Assembly: GCA_004193285.1 (NCBI GenBank)
Contig: SECP01000040.1
Coordinates: forward strand, 22,080 to 86,079
Source of the DNA: Myxococcales bacterium
GTDB taxonomy: Bacteria; Myxococcota_A; Polyangia; Polyangiales; Polyangiaceae
DNA: 64,000 nucleotides
Direction: 5' to 3'
Below the pieces are notes generated by a model, which did not search any database, was not told the origin of the DNA, and worked only from the letters and a program-made list of their open reading frames with translations. The position numbers were made by a program, and so were the translations under genes. This document shows, in pieces, positions 53,101-60,780 of this stretch (position 1 is its first letter; each line of letters starts with the position of its first letter).

Positions 53101-54065
53101 CCCGCCGAGGCGAAGCGAAAGTCTTCGTGCGTCTTCGGGGACAGCTCCGGTTGGAATTGGGGATCCGTGCTCTCCAGGTGACGAAAGCGCCAGTACAGCG
53201 CGCCCGCGAAGCCGCCGAGTAGCAGCAGCCCCAAGCCTACGGCGGAGGCGCTGCGCAGCGCGTACCCCCAGCCGTCGGGCTGCAAGAAGCGGGCGGGCAT
53301 CGGCGCGAACAGCCAGAGCGCCACCACCGTGAGCAGGTACACGAGGACCCCCAAGCCCACCAAGCGGCTCAGCCATGCGGCCACCAGCGGCTCGTTATCG
53401 GGCTGCGCCGGGAAGGGCGGCAAGTCCAGGTCTCCGCTGGCGTCCAGAAACGGCGCGTAGGCAGGTTCGGCGGCCAGACGTTTGAGCACCTCCTCACGCA
53501 CCTCCTCCGGCGCGCTGCTCTCGAATCCGCCCGCGTCGAGCGCGGCGTCCACCCGACGGCGCAGCTCCGCCTCCCACAAGATTTGGTCACGGCTCCGACC
53601 CGACGAGCCGACGTAAAAGGTACTGGCGCCGCGCCGATGCTCTTTCAGGTACGCCCGGAGCTCACCTCTCCGAAACCCCTCGCAGTGCTCGAACAGGGCT
53701 TCGAGGGCCGGGGTCGCCTCACGCACCAGCTCCTCCACGTGATGGTCGAGGGCGCGCGCGGGAGCACACTGTGCTTCCCCCTCCGGACCATCGAAGTTGG
53801 TCGAGAACGCCAGCATGGGGCGCACCCGGTCGAGCCGGTCTGCGGGGTTACGATCGATAAGAGCCAAGCGGGCGTAGTGGACGGTGCGCAACCTCTCGAA
53901 CGGCAGCTCCACCGCGCTCGCTACGAGCTGCCCCTGCATGCGTGCGGTCGTCTGCTCGCCGAGCCGCGCGAGTAGGGCTCGGAGCTCCTCGACGCGGTCG
54001 GGCCTCACATAGACGAGGACCAACCCATCGAACTGGCGCGTGGCGGTGGCTTTCGGCGTTTGCAT
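50124..54065 (-). CDS. Giant membrane-anchored DyP peroxidase/catalase-like fusion
   Basis: 1313 aa from ATG at 54065; an earlier start at 54152 adds an Arg-rich leader. The N-terminal about 200 residues and a second stretch at 370-425 look like two copies of one domain (TVHYARLALI..LAFSTNFDGP; SIHFARWVLIPG..LFFSNFDSSW). Membrane segments lie at 231-254, 271-292 and possibly 343-360. A DyP-type peroxidase follows: GFRDG at 681-685, HNGSYLVFRQLRQDV, and the proximal His819 in CPFGAHVRRMNPR. The C-terminal 290 residues are catalase-like of the y4iL type: distal His1028 in KMHG, WLRFSN, DLRGAALKLMGV, and the ending NLSFNPWR..HRPLGGISRARRQVY. It would bind two haems. Confidence 0.85.
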   Translation of the reverse strand: MQTPKATATRQFDGLVLVYVRPDRVEELRALLARLGEQTTARMQGQLVASAVELPFERLRTVHYARLALIDRNPADRLDRVRPMLAFSTNFDGPEGEAQCAPARALDHHVEELVREATPALEALFEHCEGFRRGELRAYLKEHRRGASTFYVGSSGRSRDQILWEAELRRRVDAALDAGGFESSAPEEVREEVLKRLAAEPAYAPFLDASGDLDLPPFPAQPDNEPLVAAWLSRLVGLGVLVYLLTVVALWLFAPMPARFLQPDGWGYALRSASAVGLGLLLLGGFAGALYWRFRHLESTDPQFQPELSPKTHEDFRFASAGENHFLQNQLTHVVRIKPGPLRWLLIRVVFYALQVLATLRYNKGQLGGIPSIHFARWVLIPGRRVLFFSNFDSSWPSYLGDFIDQASSGLTAVWSNTELYPRTKNLLAAGSRDAARFLAWTRQNQLPTQVWYSAYPGLSIVSVNANTEIRRGLSRIGRTEVDATTWLFRLRSVDRVRADHQYCEREPPLSSTEIQGIILHGYGHMPEARYVLLNVPESGPDPKLFDWLRHLKLTSARDGSRAEDARQTRGHLLNVAFSHDGLKALRVDDTLCCRFATPFVQGSHDEYRARVNGDVGASAPDQWRWGGARTPVHVLLLIYAKDAESVTRSVEHYLNETQGFLEHVATLEGTTLPGRKEHFGFRDGIAQPTVQGSGRGELPDNTIAAGEILLGHRDGYGNVSQSPMSAAGFAFGHNGSYLVFRQLRQDVPAFWRYTAAQHGDPVTIASKMVGRWPSGAPLVRHPESDPAISRFEDQNDFFFLSNDQDNDRYGARCPFGAHVRRMNPRDWQLGQNREESLKLSNLHRIIRRGRPYGKPLTDSMTPESLQAEPADSPRAVQERGLQFLCFNTNIERQFEFVQQQWANNPNFAGLNGGPDPVLGMSRSAAQLGMDTASFVVQSDVKSGVVPRCTGLQSFVRVVGSSYFFMPSLPAVKLLGERLGRGLSGERFEATPPDEQLFIDSLIDSLKQGLRRQYTGSQTRRDAHPKMHGCVRARFIVEEDLEEDLRVGLFATPRSFEAWLRFSNASAELQPDIKPDLRGAALKLMGVPGAKLMDGEEHCTTHDFLLVSHATFLAKDVREFAGLGAAIAAGNPASFFLRHPRMAARYLASVGKHGSPLQPSYFSMAAYLFGDRVAKYQLRPSRAEAAPLPAAPSFDFLREALKARLLAGSFSFDFSVQLRSSPAPRDVEDTTRAWSEPFRKVARVEILQQDFDTPAWQVFGENLSFNPWRCLPEHRPLGGISRARRQVYRALSAFRHDRNAAPRAEPTSWSESG

Positions 54066-54324
54066 CCCTGATCCCGGCGCCCTCCCACGGGCGCTCAGTC
54101 GCATCCTGACATGGATTTTCCGCGTCTTCGTGAGCCGACGCCAGCCGCCCAAGATTTAACCAGAGCGGCCGGAGCCACGCGTCGTCCAGCGAGCCGGTTT
54201 GATTCGCGATTGGCGCGGTCGCGCAGCGGAGCTTCGTTCTCCTCTGCCGGGCGGCGCAACCACGGCGGTGCGCCGCCGCTCGTAGGACCCCCTCCAGCAT
54301 CCGTGATAAGCACCGAACGCGCGC

Positions 54325-55278
54325 ATGGACGCCTCTCAAGCCGTGCTGATGTGGGATCGTGGCTCGCTCGAGGTCGGGTGCGAACGCGGCGCGCAGGTTC
54401 GACAAGGCGTCGAGACTTACTTGGGCGAAAAGGTGTTCGGCGAACGCGGAGACGTGATCGTGCGCGTCGCGCTCTCCAGGGTGCAAGACCGCGGCAAGCG
54501 GCGCGTAGAAGCGCGCGTGAGCCAGGAAGACGCGCAAGGGCGCACCTGGGGCGAGCGCCGCGTCACGGGTGATGACTGCGCTTCACTCGACGAGCAGCTC
54601 ACGCTCGTCATCGCTTTGATGGTGGACGCGCCGGAGCCCCCTGCTCCGAGCGCGCCACTGGAGCCTCCGCTTCCACCCCCTCCGCCGGAGCCGCCACCGC
54701 CGGAAGCTTCGGGCGAAATCCTCACCGCGCCGAGCCTGGAGCGCGCGCCGCCGTCGCCCGCACACGCCACGCTCCTGGGGTTTGGTGCGGTGGCGCTCGG
54801 AGCCACCCCAGAGGTCGCTTTCGGCGGCGGTCTCGCCGCGACGTTCAAGCCCCGCGGCTTCTGGGGGCTCGGGCTGGACGCGGCGGTGTTTGCGCCGCGC
54901 CGCCAAACGCTGGAGGGCGGGTCGCTCGAAGTTTCGGTGTTGCTCGCCGGCGCGAGCCTTTGCCCTTGGCAGGGTATCGACGGCGCGGCTTGGTGGAGCG
55001 TCTGCGGCAGCTTCCACGTCGCGCGCCTTCGCGCTCGGAGCCGCGGGCTGGTGGGAGCGCGCAGGGATTCGCAAATGGTTGCGCTTCCTGGGCTCGCCGT
55101 ACGTGGCGGCCGCATCTTCGGTCAGCGCTACCTCCTGGCAGGTGGGGTGCAGTTGTCTTTTCCAGTGTCACCCGATCGTTACGCTTACCGTGACGTGAGC
55201 GGGGAGCGCCAGTTGGCCTTCGAGGTAGGCTCTTTCGTGATGATGGCGAGCGTTGGGGTTGGCATCATCCTGAACTGA
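54325..55278 (+). CDS. Beta-strand-rich protein of a second sigma-factor module
   Basis: 317 aa from ATG at 54325; stops lie in frame just upstream (54304-54309). The layout matches the protein at 13247-14278: a small N-terminal domain with Cys (LEVGCERGAQVRQGV ... GDDCASLDEQLTLVIALMVD), a Pro-rich linker, and a C-terminal Gly-rich sheet (LLGFGAVALGATPEVAFGGGLAATF; FEVGSFVMMASVGVGIILN). Unlike that paralogue it has no signal peptide, so the 5' end may be lost or the protein has changed location. It directly precedes an ECF sigma gene. Confidence 0.6.
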   Translation: MDASQAVLMWDRGSLEVGCERGAQVRQGVETYLGEKVFGERGDVIVRVALSRVQDRGKRRVEARVSQEDAQGRTWGERRVTGDDCASLDEQLTLVIALMVDAPEPPAPSAPLEPPLPPPPPEPPPPEASGEILTAPSLERAPPSPAHATLLGFGAVALGATPEVAFGGGLAATFKPRGFWGLGLDAAVFAPRRQTLEGGSLEVSVLLAGASLCPWQGIDGAAWWSVCGSFHVARLRARSRGLVGARRDSQMVALPGLAVRGGRIFGQRYLLAGGVQLSFPVSPDRYAYRDVSGERQLAFEVGSFVMMASVGVGIILN

Positions 55279-55293
55279 CAGCCCGCCGCGCTC

Positions 55294-55896
55294 ATGGATC
55301 AGAAAACGGCGAGCGAGCCCCCATGCCTGGATGTGGACGAATCCGAGGCCTCACGCGCGCCGGCGCTTCGCCCTCACCTCGCCACTTTTCCGGAGATCTT
55401 CGAACAGCAAGCGCAGTTCCTCTGGCGAACGCTGATGAACTTGGGCGTCCCGCGTCACGACGCCCAGGACTTGTGCCAGGAAGTCATGCTCACCGTTCAC
55501 CGCCGCCTCCCCGACTTCGACGGCCGGTCGCTCCGTGGCTGGCTCTACGGCATTTGCGTGCGCGTCGCTTCGGACTACCGGCGGAGCGCTCGCGTGCGCC
55601 GGGAGGTGCCGACGGAGCCGCTTCCCGAGCGGGCAGAGGACGCACCCCAGATCGACAAGGTGCACCAGGCTCGCGAGCTCCGTCGCACGCTGGAAGCGCT
55701 CGACGATTTGGACGAGGGCAAGCGCGCCGCGTTCGTGCTGTACGAGGTGGAGGAGCTCACGCTGGCGGAGGTTTCGGAGGCGCTCGAGGTCCCGCTGCAG
55801 ACGGTGTACTCGCGCATCAAAGCCGCGCGCGACGCGCTCCGCGCGAAGCTGCACTCGCCGGACGCGCCGAAGGGAGGGGTTCGTGAAGCAGGTTGA
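55294..55896 (+). CDS. ECF RNA polymerase sigma factor
   Basis: 200 aa. Region 2 (EQQAQFLWRTLMNLGVPRHDAQDLCQEVMLTVHRRLPDFDG) and region 4 (LDEGKRAAFVLYEVEELTLAEVSEALEVPLQTVYSRIKAARDAL) are complete. It starts 15 bases after the beta-strand-rich gene and overlaps the next gene by 14 bases, forming a three-gene module like that at 11865-14278 but in plus orientation. Confidence 0.9.
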   Translation: MDQKTASEPPCLDVDESEASRAPALRPHLATFPEIFEQQAQFLWRTLMNLGVPRHDAQDLCQEVMLTVHRRLPDFDGRSLRGWLYGICVRVASDYRRSARVRREVPTEPLPERAEDAPQIDKVHQARELRRTLEALDDLDEGKRAAFVLYEVEELTLAEVSEALEVPLQTVYSRIKAARDALRAKLHSPDAPKGGVREAG

Positions 55897-56734
55897 GTCG
55901 GAATTCGATTTGCCGCGTCTGAGCGAGGGGGGAGACCCCGCTTTGTTGCGCGCTGTCTCCGGGTTGCGCGAAAACACGCCGGACGTCACGGAGCTCGCGT
56001 CGCTCGCCTCCGGGCTTGCGGTGCGCGGCATCACCGTCACCTCCCCAGAGGCTCCCCCGAGCATCGGGAGCGGCGCTTGGAAGAAGTGGGCCCTCGGCGG
56101 CGGCGCCGCGGTCGCAGGCGTAGGCCTGTGGTGGGCGATGCGCGAGCCCGCACCTCCGCCCCCAGTCGTTCCTCGCGAGGCACCGAGCGAGCTCTCGCCG
56201 CGTGCGGTGGGCTTCACCGAACCGGTCCCGAGCGCGCCCCGCCGCGGCCCCTCGACCTCAGGCATCGGGACCGCCGTGCCGGAGCCGCCGGCAAACGTCG
56301 CTGCGCCGGACCCGGCCACCCCGACTGCAAGCCCGCTCGCAGGCAGCCCGCAGCCGTCAGCGCGCGCGGCCACCGCCACGAGCGAGCCGGAGCCTAGCCG
56401 CGCGGAGAGGGCGACCCGCGCGTCTGTCGGCAGCTCGACCGATCGCCCCGCCTCGCCGGAGGCGCCGAGCGCCTTCACGGTCCCGACGGAGATCGCCCTG
56501 CTGCGCGACGCGCGGCTCGCGCTCAAGTCGTCGCCCGCGCGCGCCCTGGAACTCGCGGAGAGTCATGCTCGCACGTACCCGAACGGCAAGCTCACTCAAG
56601 AGCGCGAGCTCATCGCGATCTCGGCGCTCGTCGGCCTGGGGCGTCGCACCGCCGCTTTGTCTCGGGCCAGCCGCTTCGAGCAAGTCTTCCCGCAGTCCCC
56701 TTACCGCAAGCAAATTGGGGCGTTGCTCCAGTAG
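55883..56734 (+). CDS. Membrane-anchored TPR protein, putative anti-sigma partner
   Basis: 283 aa from GTG at 55883, preceded by GGGAGGGG, overlapping the sigma gene. A cytoplasmic part of about 60 residues, one membrane segment (WALGGGAAVAGVGLWWAM), a long Pro/Ala/Ser linker and a C-terminal TPR-like domain (VPTEIALLRDARLALKSSPARALELAESHARTYPNGKLTQERELIAISALVGLGRRTAA) match the protein at 11865-12623. The anti-sigma role is inferred from coupling and topology. Confidence 0.7.
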   Translation: MKQVESEFDLPRLSEGGDPALLRAVSGLRENTPDVTELASLASGLAVRGITVTSPEAPPSIGSGAWKKWALGGGAAVAGVGLWWAMREPAPPPPVVPREAPSELSPRAVGFTEPVPSAPRRGPSTSGIGTAVPEPPANVAAPDPATPTASPLAGSPQPSARAATATSEPEPSRAERATRASVGSSTDRPASPEAPSAFTVPTEIALLRDARLALKSSPARALELAESHARTYPNGKLTQERELIAISALVGLGRRTAALSRASRFEQVFPQSPYRKQIGALLQ

Positions 56735-56747
56735 CCCTCCGAGCTTC

Positions 56748-58622
56748 ATGTCATTCGCCCCCGTGCTCAGGCTCACGTCATGCGTCCTCATCGCCGGGTT
56801 CATGGCCTGCGGTGGAAGCACGGAGGTGGACATGGGCCAAACTCCGCGCGCGGATGGGGCCAGCAACGGCGGCAGCTCGAACGGCCCCGGTAACGGGCAA
56901 AGTGGCAGCCCGTGCGGCGCCGACCCCTGCGCGAATCACACCGGCGACAAAACGTTCGTCGAGGACGACGCTCCGGCGGACGCACCCGCGCAGTTCGCTG
57001 ATTCAACGCCGCAAGAGCCCGGAAGCGACGCCAAACGCCAACCGGCGATTGTCTACCCTTCACACGAGACCATGTTCCCCATCAACGTGTCGCGCATTCG
57101 GCACGATTGGACGGCGGGCGGGAGCGACCTCTTCGAGCTCCGGTTCGAGGGCCCCAACACGACCGTGAGCATCTACACGACGTCGCTCACCTGGACTCCC
57201 ACTGACGAGCAGTGGGATTGGATCGCGGAGTCGAACCGCGGCGCGTCCGTGAAGCTGACTGTCACGGGGCTAGACACGTCCAGCCCGGAGGAGTCTTGGC
57301 GGTCCGAGCCGAACGCAGCGCTATTCAGCGAGGCAGCGGTGGACGGCGCCATCTATTACTGGTCGACCGGGACCAAGGGCATCATGCGGGCTACCGTCGG
57401 CAGCCCGCTGCCGGAAAAGTTTTACACGGATCCCTCCGGCTCGGACTCCGAGTCATGCGCGGCGTGCCACACGCTCTCCCGCGACGGTAAGCGACTCGCA
57501 GTCGGTTACAACGGCGAGCGCTTGCGCGAGGTGTCCGTGCCCGAACGCGAAACGCTCGTCCCCCTGGCCACTACCGAGCCGGACCCGGAAGCCACCCCGA
57601 TGATGCCGGGAATGCCGGCTATGCCGAAGCCGGGGATGGGCGGCGGCATGATGGCCGAGGGCATGGCCGCCGCATGGACCACGTTCTCGCCCGACGGAAA
57701 GATGCTGCTCGTCGCCGCGGACGGCGTGCTCACCCTGATCGACTCGGATACGGGCGCGACCATCGGCGATGATTCCGGCGTCGTTGCCACCCCGGCGGGC
57801 GCAATGGCCACGCACCCGGATTGGGCCGCGACGGGCGACAAAGTCGCGCTCACCCTCGGCACGAAAGGTGGCAACAAGGAGATTGAAGCGGGCTCGATTG
57901 CCGTCTTGCCCTATGCGGACGGCGCGTGGGGCGAGGCGGAGGTGATCGTCGCCAGCACCGGTAACGACGACAATAACTTCTTCCCGGTGTGGAGCCCCGA
58001 CAGCAAGCTGCTCGCGTACGTTCACGCCGAAGGCAAGTCCAAGGACGCGGTGAGTGCGGAGCTGAGGCTGCTGGACGTCGGCACCGGTCGCAACATCTCG
58101 CTCGTTCGCGTCAACCAGCGCATCAGCAACGTCGACGGCGTGCTCGGGGGCGGCAACACCATGCCGACGTGGGCTCCTTCGACCCAGCAGGGCGTCTTCT
58201 GGCTCGCGTTCTCTAGCGTTCGCGCCTACTCGGTGGTGCGCCCCGCCGACGACAAGGAAGATCAAATCTGGATCGCCGCCATCGACCCGAGCGCGGAAGG
58301 CGACCCGAGCTACGCCGCGTTTTGGGCTCCATTTCAATCGATCGCCGAGGGCAACCACCGCGCGTTTTGGACGCACGCTTCCGAGGACACGCAGTGCCGC
58401 TGCGTGGAGCAGTGCGGGGATTCTTTGGACAACGATTGCGATGGTACCGCGGACGAAGAAGGTTGCAGCGAGTGCAGCGTGGAAGAGATCTGCGGCGACG
58501 GCATCGACAACGATTGCGACTGCGTGGTGGACGACTGCAACGTCGAGATCTGTAACGACGGTATCGACAACGACGAGGACGGCAATACCGACGGCGACGA
58601 CCCGCAGTGCCAAGTGGAATAG
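56748..58622 (+). CDS. Exported lipoprotein: CXXCH haem motif, TolB-like propeller, MopE-like repeats
   Basis: 624 aa from ATG at 56748. A signal peptide with lipobox-like FMAC is followed by a Gly/Ser/Asn linker. A beta domain and a c-type haem motif, CAACH (237-241), in SESCAACHTLSRDGKRLAV start a TolB/WD40-like propeller (TTFSPDGKMLLVAADGVLTLID; FPVWSPDSKLLAYVHAEG). The C-terminus carries three Asp-rich repeats of the MopE type: CGDSLDNDCDGTADEEGC, CGDGIDNDCDCVVDDC and CNDGIDNDEDGNTDGDDPQC, likely Ca/metal-binding. It suggests surface electron transfer or substrate binding. Confidence 0.8.
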   Translation: MSFAPVLRLTSCVLIAGFMACGGSTEVDMGQTPRADGASNGGSSNGPGNGQSGSPCGADPCANHTGDKTFVEDDAPADAPAQFADSTPQEPGSDAKRQPAIVYPSHETMFPINVSRIRHDWTAGGSDLFELRFEGPNTTVSIYTTSLTWTPTDEQWDWIAESNRGASVKLTVTGLDTSSPEESWRSEPNAALFSEAAVDGAIYYWSTGTKGIMRATVGSPLPEKFYTDPSGSDSESCAACHTLSRDGKRLAVGYNGERLREVSVPERETLVPLATTEPDPEATPMMPGMPAMPKPGMGGGMMAEGMAAAWTTFSPDGKMLLVAADGVLTLIDSDTGATIGDDSGVVATPAGAMATHPDWAATGDKVALTLGTKGGNKEIEAGSIAVLPYADGAWGEAEVIVASTGNDDNNFFPVWSPDSKLLAYVHAEGKSKDAVSAELRLLDVGTGRNISLVRVNQRISNVDGVLGGGNTMPTWAPSTQQGVFWLAFSSVRAYSVVRPADDKEDQIWIAAIDPSAEGDPSYAAFWAPFQSIAEGNHRAFWTHASEDTQCRCVEQCGDSLDNDCDGTADEEGCSECSVEEICGDGIDNDCDCVVDDCNVEICNDGIDNDEDGNTDGDDPQCQVE

Positions 58623-58879
58623 CGGTGGGGTCACAGTAGCCAGATCCAAGACACGTTGTCCGGTTGTGGCAGGAGGTCGGAGCGCCGGGCGGCTCCGCTG
58701 TAATCGACACCTGAGGGCTTGTCCCACACGGTGAGGAGTGATGCTCGCTACTTGCATCCCGGAGCGCGGACGCGCTGGCCGCTGCGCGCGCGCTAGGTAT
58801 CATCGTAAGTCGAGATTGGACGTACTCCGATCATCAGAAGCCGAGCGCATTGCTTGGCTGGACCTCCAACAAGGAATGT

Positions 58880-59578
58880 ATGGGAAGCCGTAAGACTGGG
58901 TTGTCCGCGATCCTCTCCGTCGTGTGCTGGGCCGTGGTCGGGTGCGCGAGCGCGCCGAAGCCCGCTACCACCGCTGCCAATTCACCGAGTGAAGCGGCGC
59001 CCGCCGCCTCGCCTGCGCCCTCGCCGAAGGCGGTGCCTGCCGAAGGCAAGGCCGCGGAGCCCGTGAAAGAGAGCCCCAAGCCGGCGGAAGACGCGCGCGA
59101 CGGGCTGCGCAAAGCGAGCCGCCCGCCGATGGATCTCCTGACCGGCAACAACGTCGTCTACGTCTTCAACTTCTCCGGCTCTGCGAAGGGCGAGACCGCC
59201 AAGGCGCAGTGCGAAAGCGAAGGTGACCCCGCTTCGGTCCGTGGTTGCCTCGCCAAAGAACGAGAGAAGATCCCAGTCGAGTCGGTGCGGTTCGTGAAAG
59301 ACGCCCACGGCCAGTTTTGGTGGGTCACTTACAACCGCTACAAGGGCAACCTACTGAAGTGGCACAAGGTTCAGTTCATGCCCGGCAAGGAAGACGCGGA
59401 CACGATCAGCCTCAGCCTCGTGGGCAAGGACAAGGGCATCGCGCCCATGCCGCGCGTTCCCGCGGCGCTCAAGGTGGAGCTACCGAACGACTACAGCATC
59501 GTCATCAGCGACCCGGAGCACGGTGATATGATGTTCGACGCGAAGATCGGTCTCATGGACCCCGAGCCTCCCAACTGA
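58880..59578 (+). CDS. Hypothetical lipoprotein
   Basis: 232 aa from ATG at 58880 with an AAGGAAT Shine-Dalgarno-like sequence. A signal peptide and lipobox (AVVGC) are followed by a Pro/Ala/Lys linker and a soluble domain (GNNVVYVFNFSGSAKGETAKAQCESEGDPASVRGCLAKEREKIPVESVRFVKDAHGQFWWVTYN) with a beta-rich end. Two Cys in the mature domain may form a disulfide. No family was recognised. It stands alone. Confidence 0.75.
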   Translation: MGSRKTGLSAILSVVCWAVVGCASAPKPATTAANSPSEAAPAASPAPSPKAVPAEGKAAEPVKESPKPAEDARDGLRKASRPPMDLLTGNNVVYVFNFSGSAKGETAKAQCESEGDPASVRGCLAKEREKIPVESVRFVKDAHGQFWWVTYNRYKGNLLKWHKVQFMPGKEDADTISLSLVGKDKGIAPMPRVPAALKVELPNDYSIVISDPEHGDMMFDAKIGLMDPEPPN

Positions 59579-59764
59579 GCGCGCTACCTGGCGGCGTAGG
59601 CTTACCGGCGCGGGTCCGAGGTTAGCTGCTCCGTCAGGCGCATCAGCCCGTAGTGATCGGGCCCGCGCGAGAGCAGGGTCTCGGTTTGGTGGAAAGCAGA
59701 ACGGAAGCGCTGCATCAGGCGGCTCGCGAAGGTCGAGCCGCCATGCGCTAGCGCGGAAGCAGCG

Positions 59765-59950
59765 TCAGAGGAATTCCTCGGGAATCGGCTGCGGACCGGG
59801 GACGATGCCCGCGATGTCCGGGTCTTCACCGGGGTTGGTCGGCGTGCGCGTGGTCTTCTCGACTTTGCGCTGCTCGCGCCTGACGGCTTTATCCTGGGCT
59901 TTTTCTTGGCGCGCCTTCTCTTTCAAGCGCTTGTTCAGGGATATGGGCAT
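59765..59950 (-). CDS. Small basic protein, paralogue of 63700-63891
   Basis: 61 aa: an N-terminal Lys/Arg/Glu helix (SLNKRLKEKARQEKAQDKAVRREQRKVEKTTR) and an invariant tail GEDPDIAGIVPGPQPIPEEF. The same design, down to GEDPD[IL]AGIVPGPQP, occurs in the 63-aa protein at 63700. Similar small proteins in proteobacteria are found near RNA-binding or cold-shock genes. This copy starts about 520 bases upstream of a divergent RRM gene pair. The function is unknown. Confidence 0.75.
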   Translation of the reverse strand: MPISLNKRLKEKARQEKAQDKAVRREQRKVEKTTRTPTNPGEDPDIAGIVPGPQPIPEEFL

Positions 59951-60474
59951 GGGACCTTCCGGCTTTGCGTAGTGGTTGTCGCCGCCGGGCGCGATTCGCG
60001 ATCGAGGCCGAGTGGGCTCGGTGGCGGGGGAGCTGAGGGATTGAGGGTGCGGTTTGCGCCCGTAGGCGCGAGATACCTCCTGACACCATGAAGCAACTTC
60101 GGGGAGTGCGCTCGGAATTCATACCGGGCAAATCAAGTTCGGCAGCGCGGCCGCTCCGGGTCGGTCGCGTGGCTTGACCGAAGGCGGAAAAAGGTCTACA
60201 TTTCGCGCTTCAAGGTAGCCATCAACCGGTGGCTCCAGCACGTGTTCGATCCGCGCGGCGGAGCGGCTCCTGCTTCTGTCCGAGTCGCCACCGCACCGCT
60301 CGCAACGCGCGAGCCCGAGGATCGAAAAGCGGAAGACGTGTTCGAAGGCCGGCGGCGCCTTCCTCTGGTTTTCGGCAAACGACCCTCGCGCTTCGGGCCG
60401 AGGCCGTCGACGTCGACGCTAGCGCGGCCCCGGCCCGGTCGCAGCAGCTCTGAATGTCCGGGCCAGTCTCGAGA
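59951..60474. other. Long leader/spacer upstream of the RRM genes
   Basis: About 520 bases without a convincing gene separate the divergent small basic protein and the first RRM protein. The plus frame 60242-60478 codes only for Arg/Pro-rich sequence. The region must hold both promoters. A long untranslated leader would be typical of cold-responsive RNA-binding-protein genes, but no structure was established here. Confidence 0.4.
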
Positions 60475-60780
60475 ATGACAATGGGCAATCGTTTGTATGT
60501 GGGCAACCTCTCCTTCGGCTCCACTCAGGAGTCCCTGCGGGACGCCTTCGCCGCCCATGGAGACGTGGTGGACGTGCACCTCGTTGCGGACCGTCTGACG
60601 GGCCAGTCGCGCGGCTTCGGCTTCGTGACCATGGGCTCGCGGGACCAGGCGGAGTCCGCGATGGCCGCCATGAACGGTTCCGATTTGGACGGCCGCTCGT
60701 TGAAGGTCAACGAGGCCGAAGAGCGGCCCGGCGGCGGCGGCGGTGGTGGCCAGTCCCGCGCCAAGAACCACGGTTGGTGA
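60475..60780 (+). CDS. RRM-type RNA-binding protein
   Basis: 101 aa; ATG at 60475, or 60481 two codons later. It is a single RNA recognition motif: RNP2 is RLYVGNL and RNP1 is SRGFGFVTM, with the helix SLRDAFAAHGDVVDVHLV between. A Gly-rich tail (GGGGGGG) ends in KNHGW. Such short RRM-Gly proteins in bacteria are RNA chaperones, often cold-induced. It is coupled to a second RRM gene by a TGATG overlap. Confidence 0.92.
   Translation: MTMGNRLYVGNLSFGSTQESLRDAFAAHGDVVDVHLVADRLTGQSRGFGFVTMGSRDQAESAMAAMNGSDLDGRSLKVNEAEERPGGGGGGGQSRAKNHGW

Noticed and set aside
55351..56526. 391-aa minus-strand frame
   Set aside because: Opposite to the sigma and TPR genes, which are well supported; the frame is Ser/Arg-rich with no motif.
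57453..58757. 434-aa minus-strand frame
   Set aside because: It lies opposite the CXXCH/TolB lipoprotein gene, which has a signal peptide and recognisable motifs; the opposite frame is Val/Arg-rich without any.
59602..59829. 75-aa minus-strand frame overlapping the small basic protein's 3' end
   Set aside because: It has no start with a ribosome site and no recognisable motif; the paralogous small protein explains the overlap, though a tiny downstream gene cannot be excluded.
60242..60478. 78-aa plus-strand frame ending at the first RRM gene
   Set aside because: Arg/Pro/Ser-rich with no motif, no good ribosome site and no homology recognised; treated as leader sequence.
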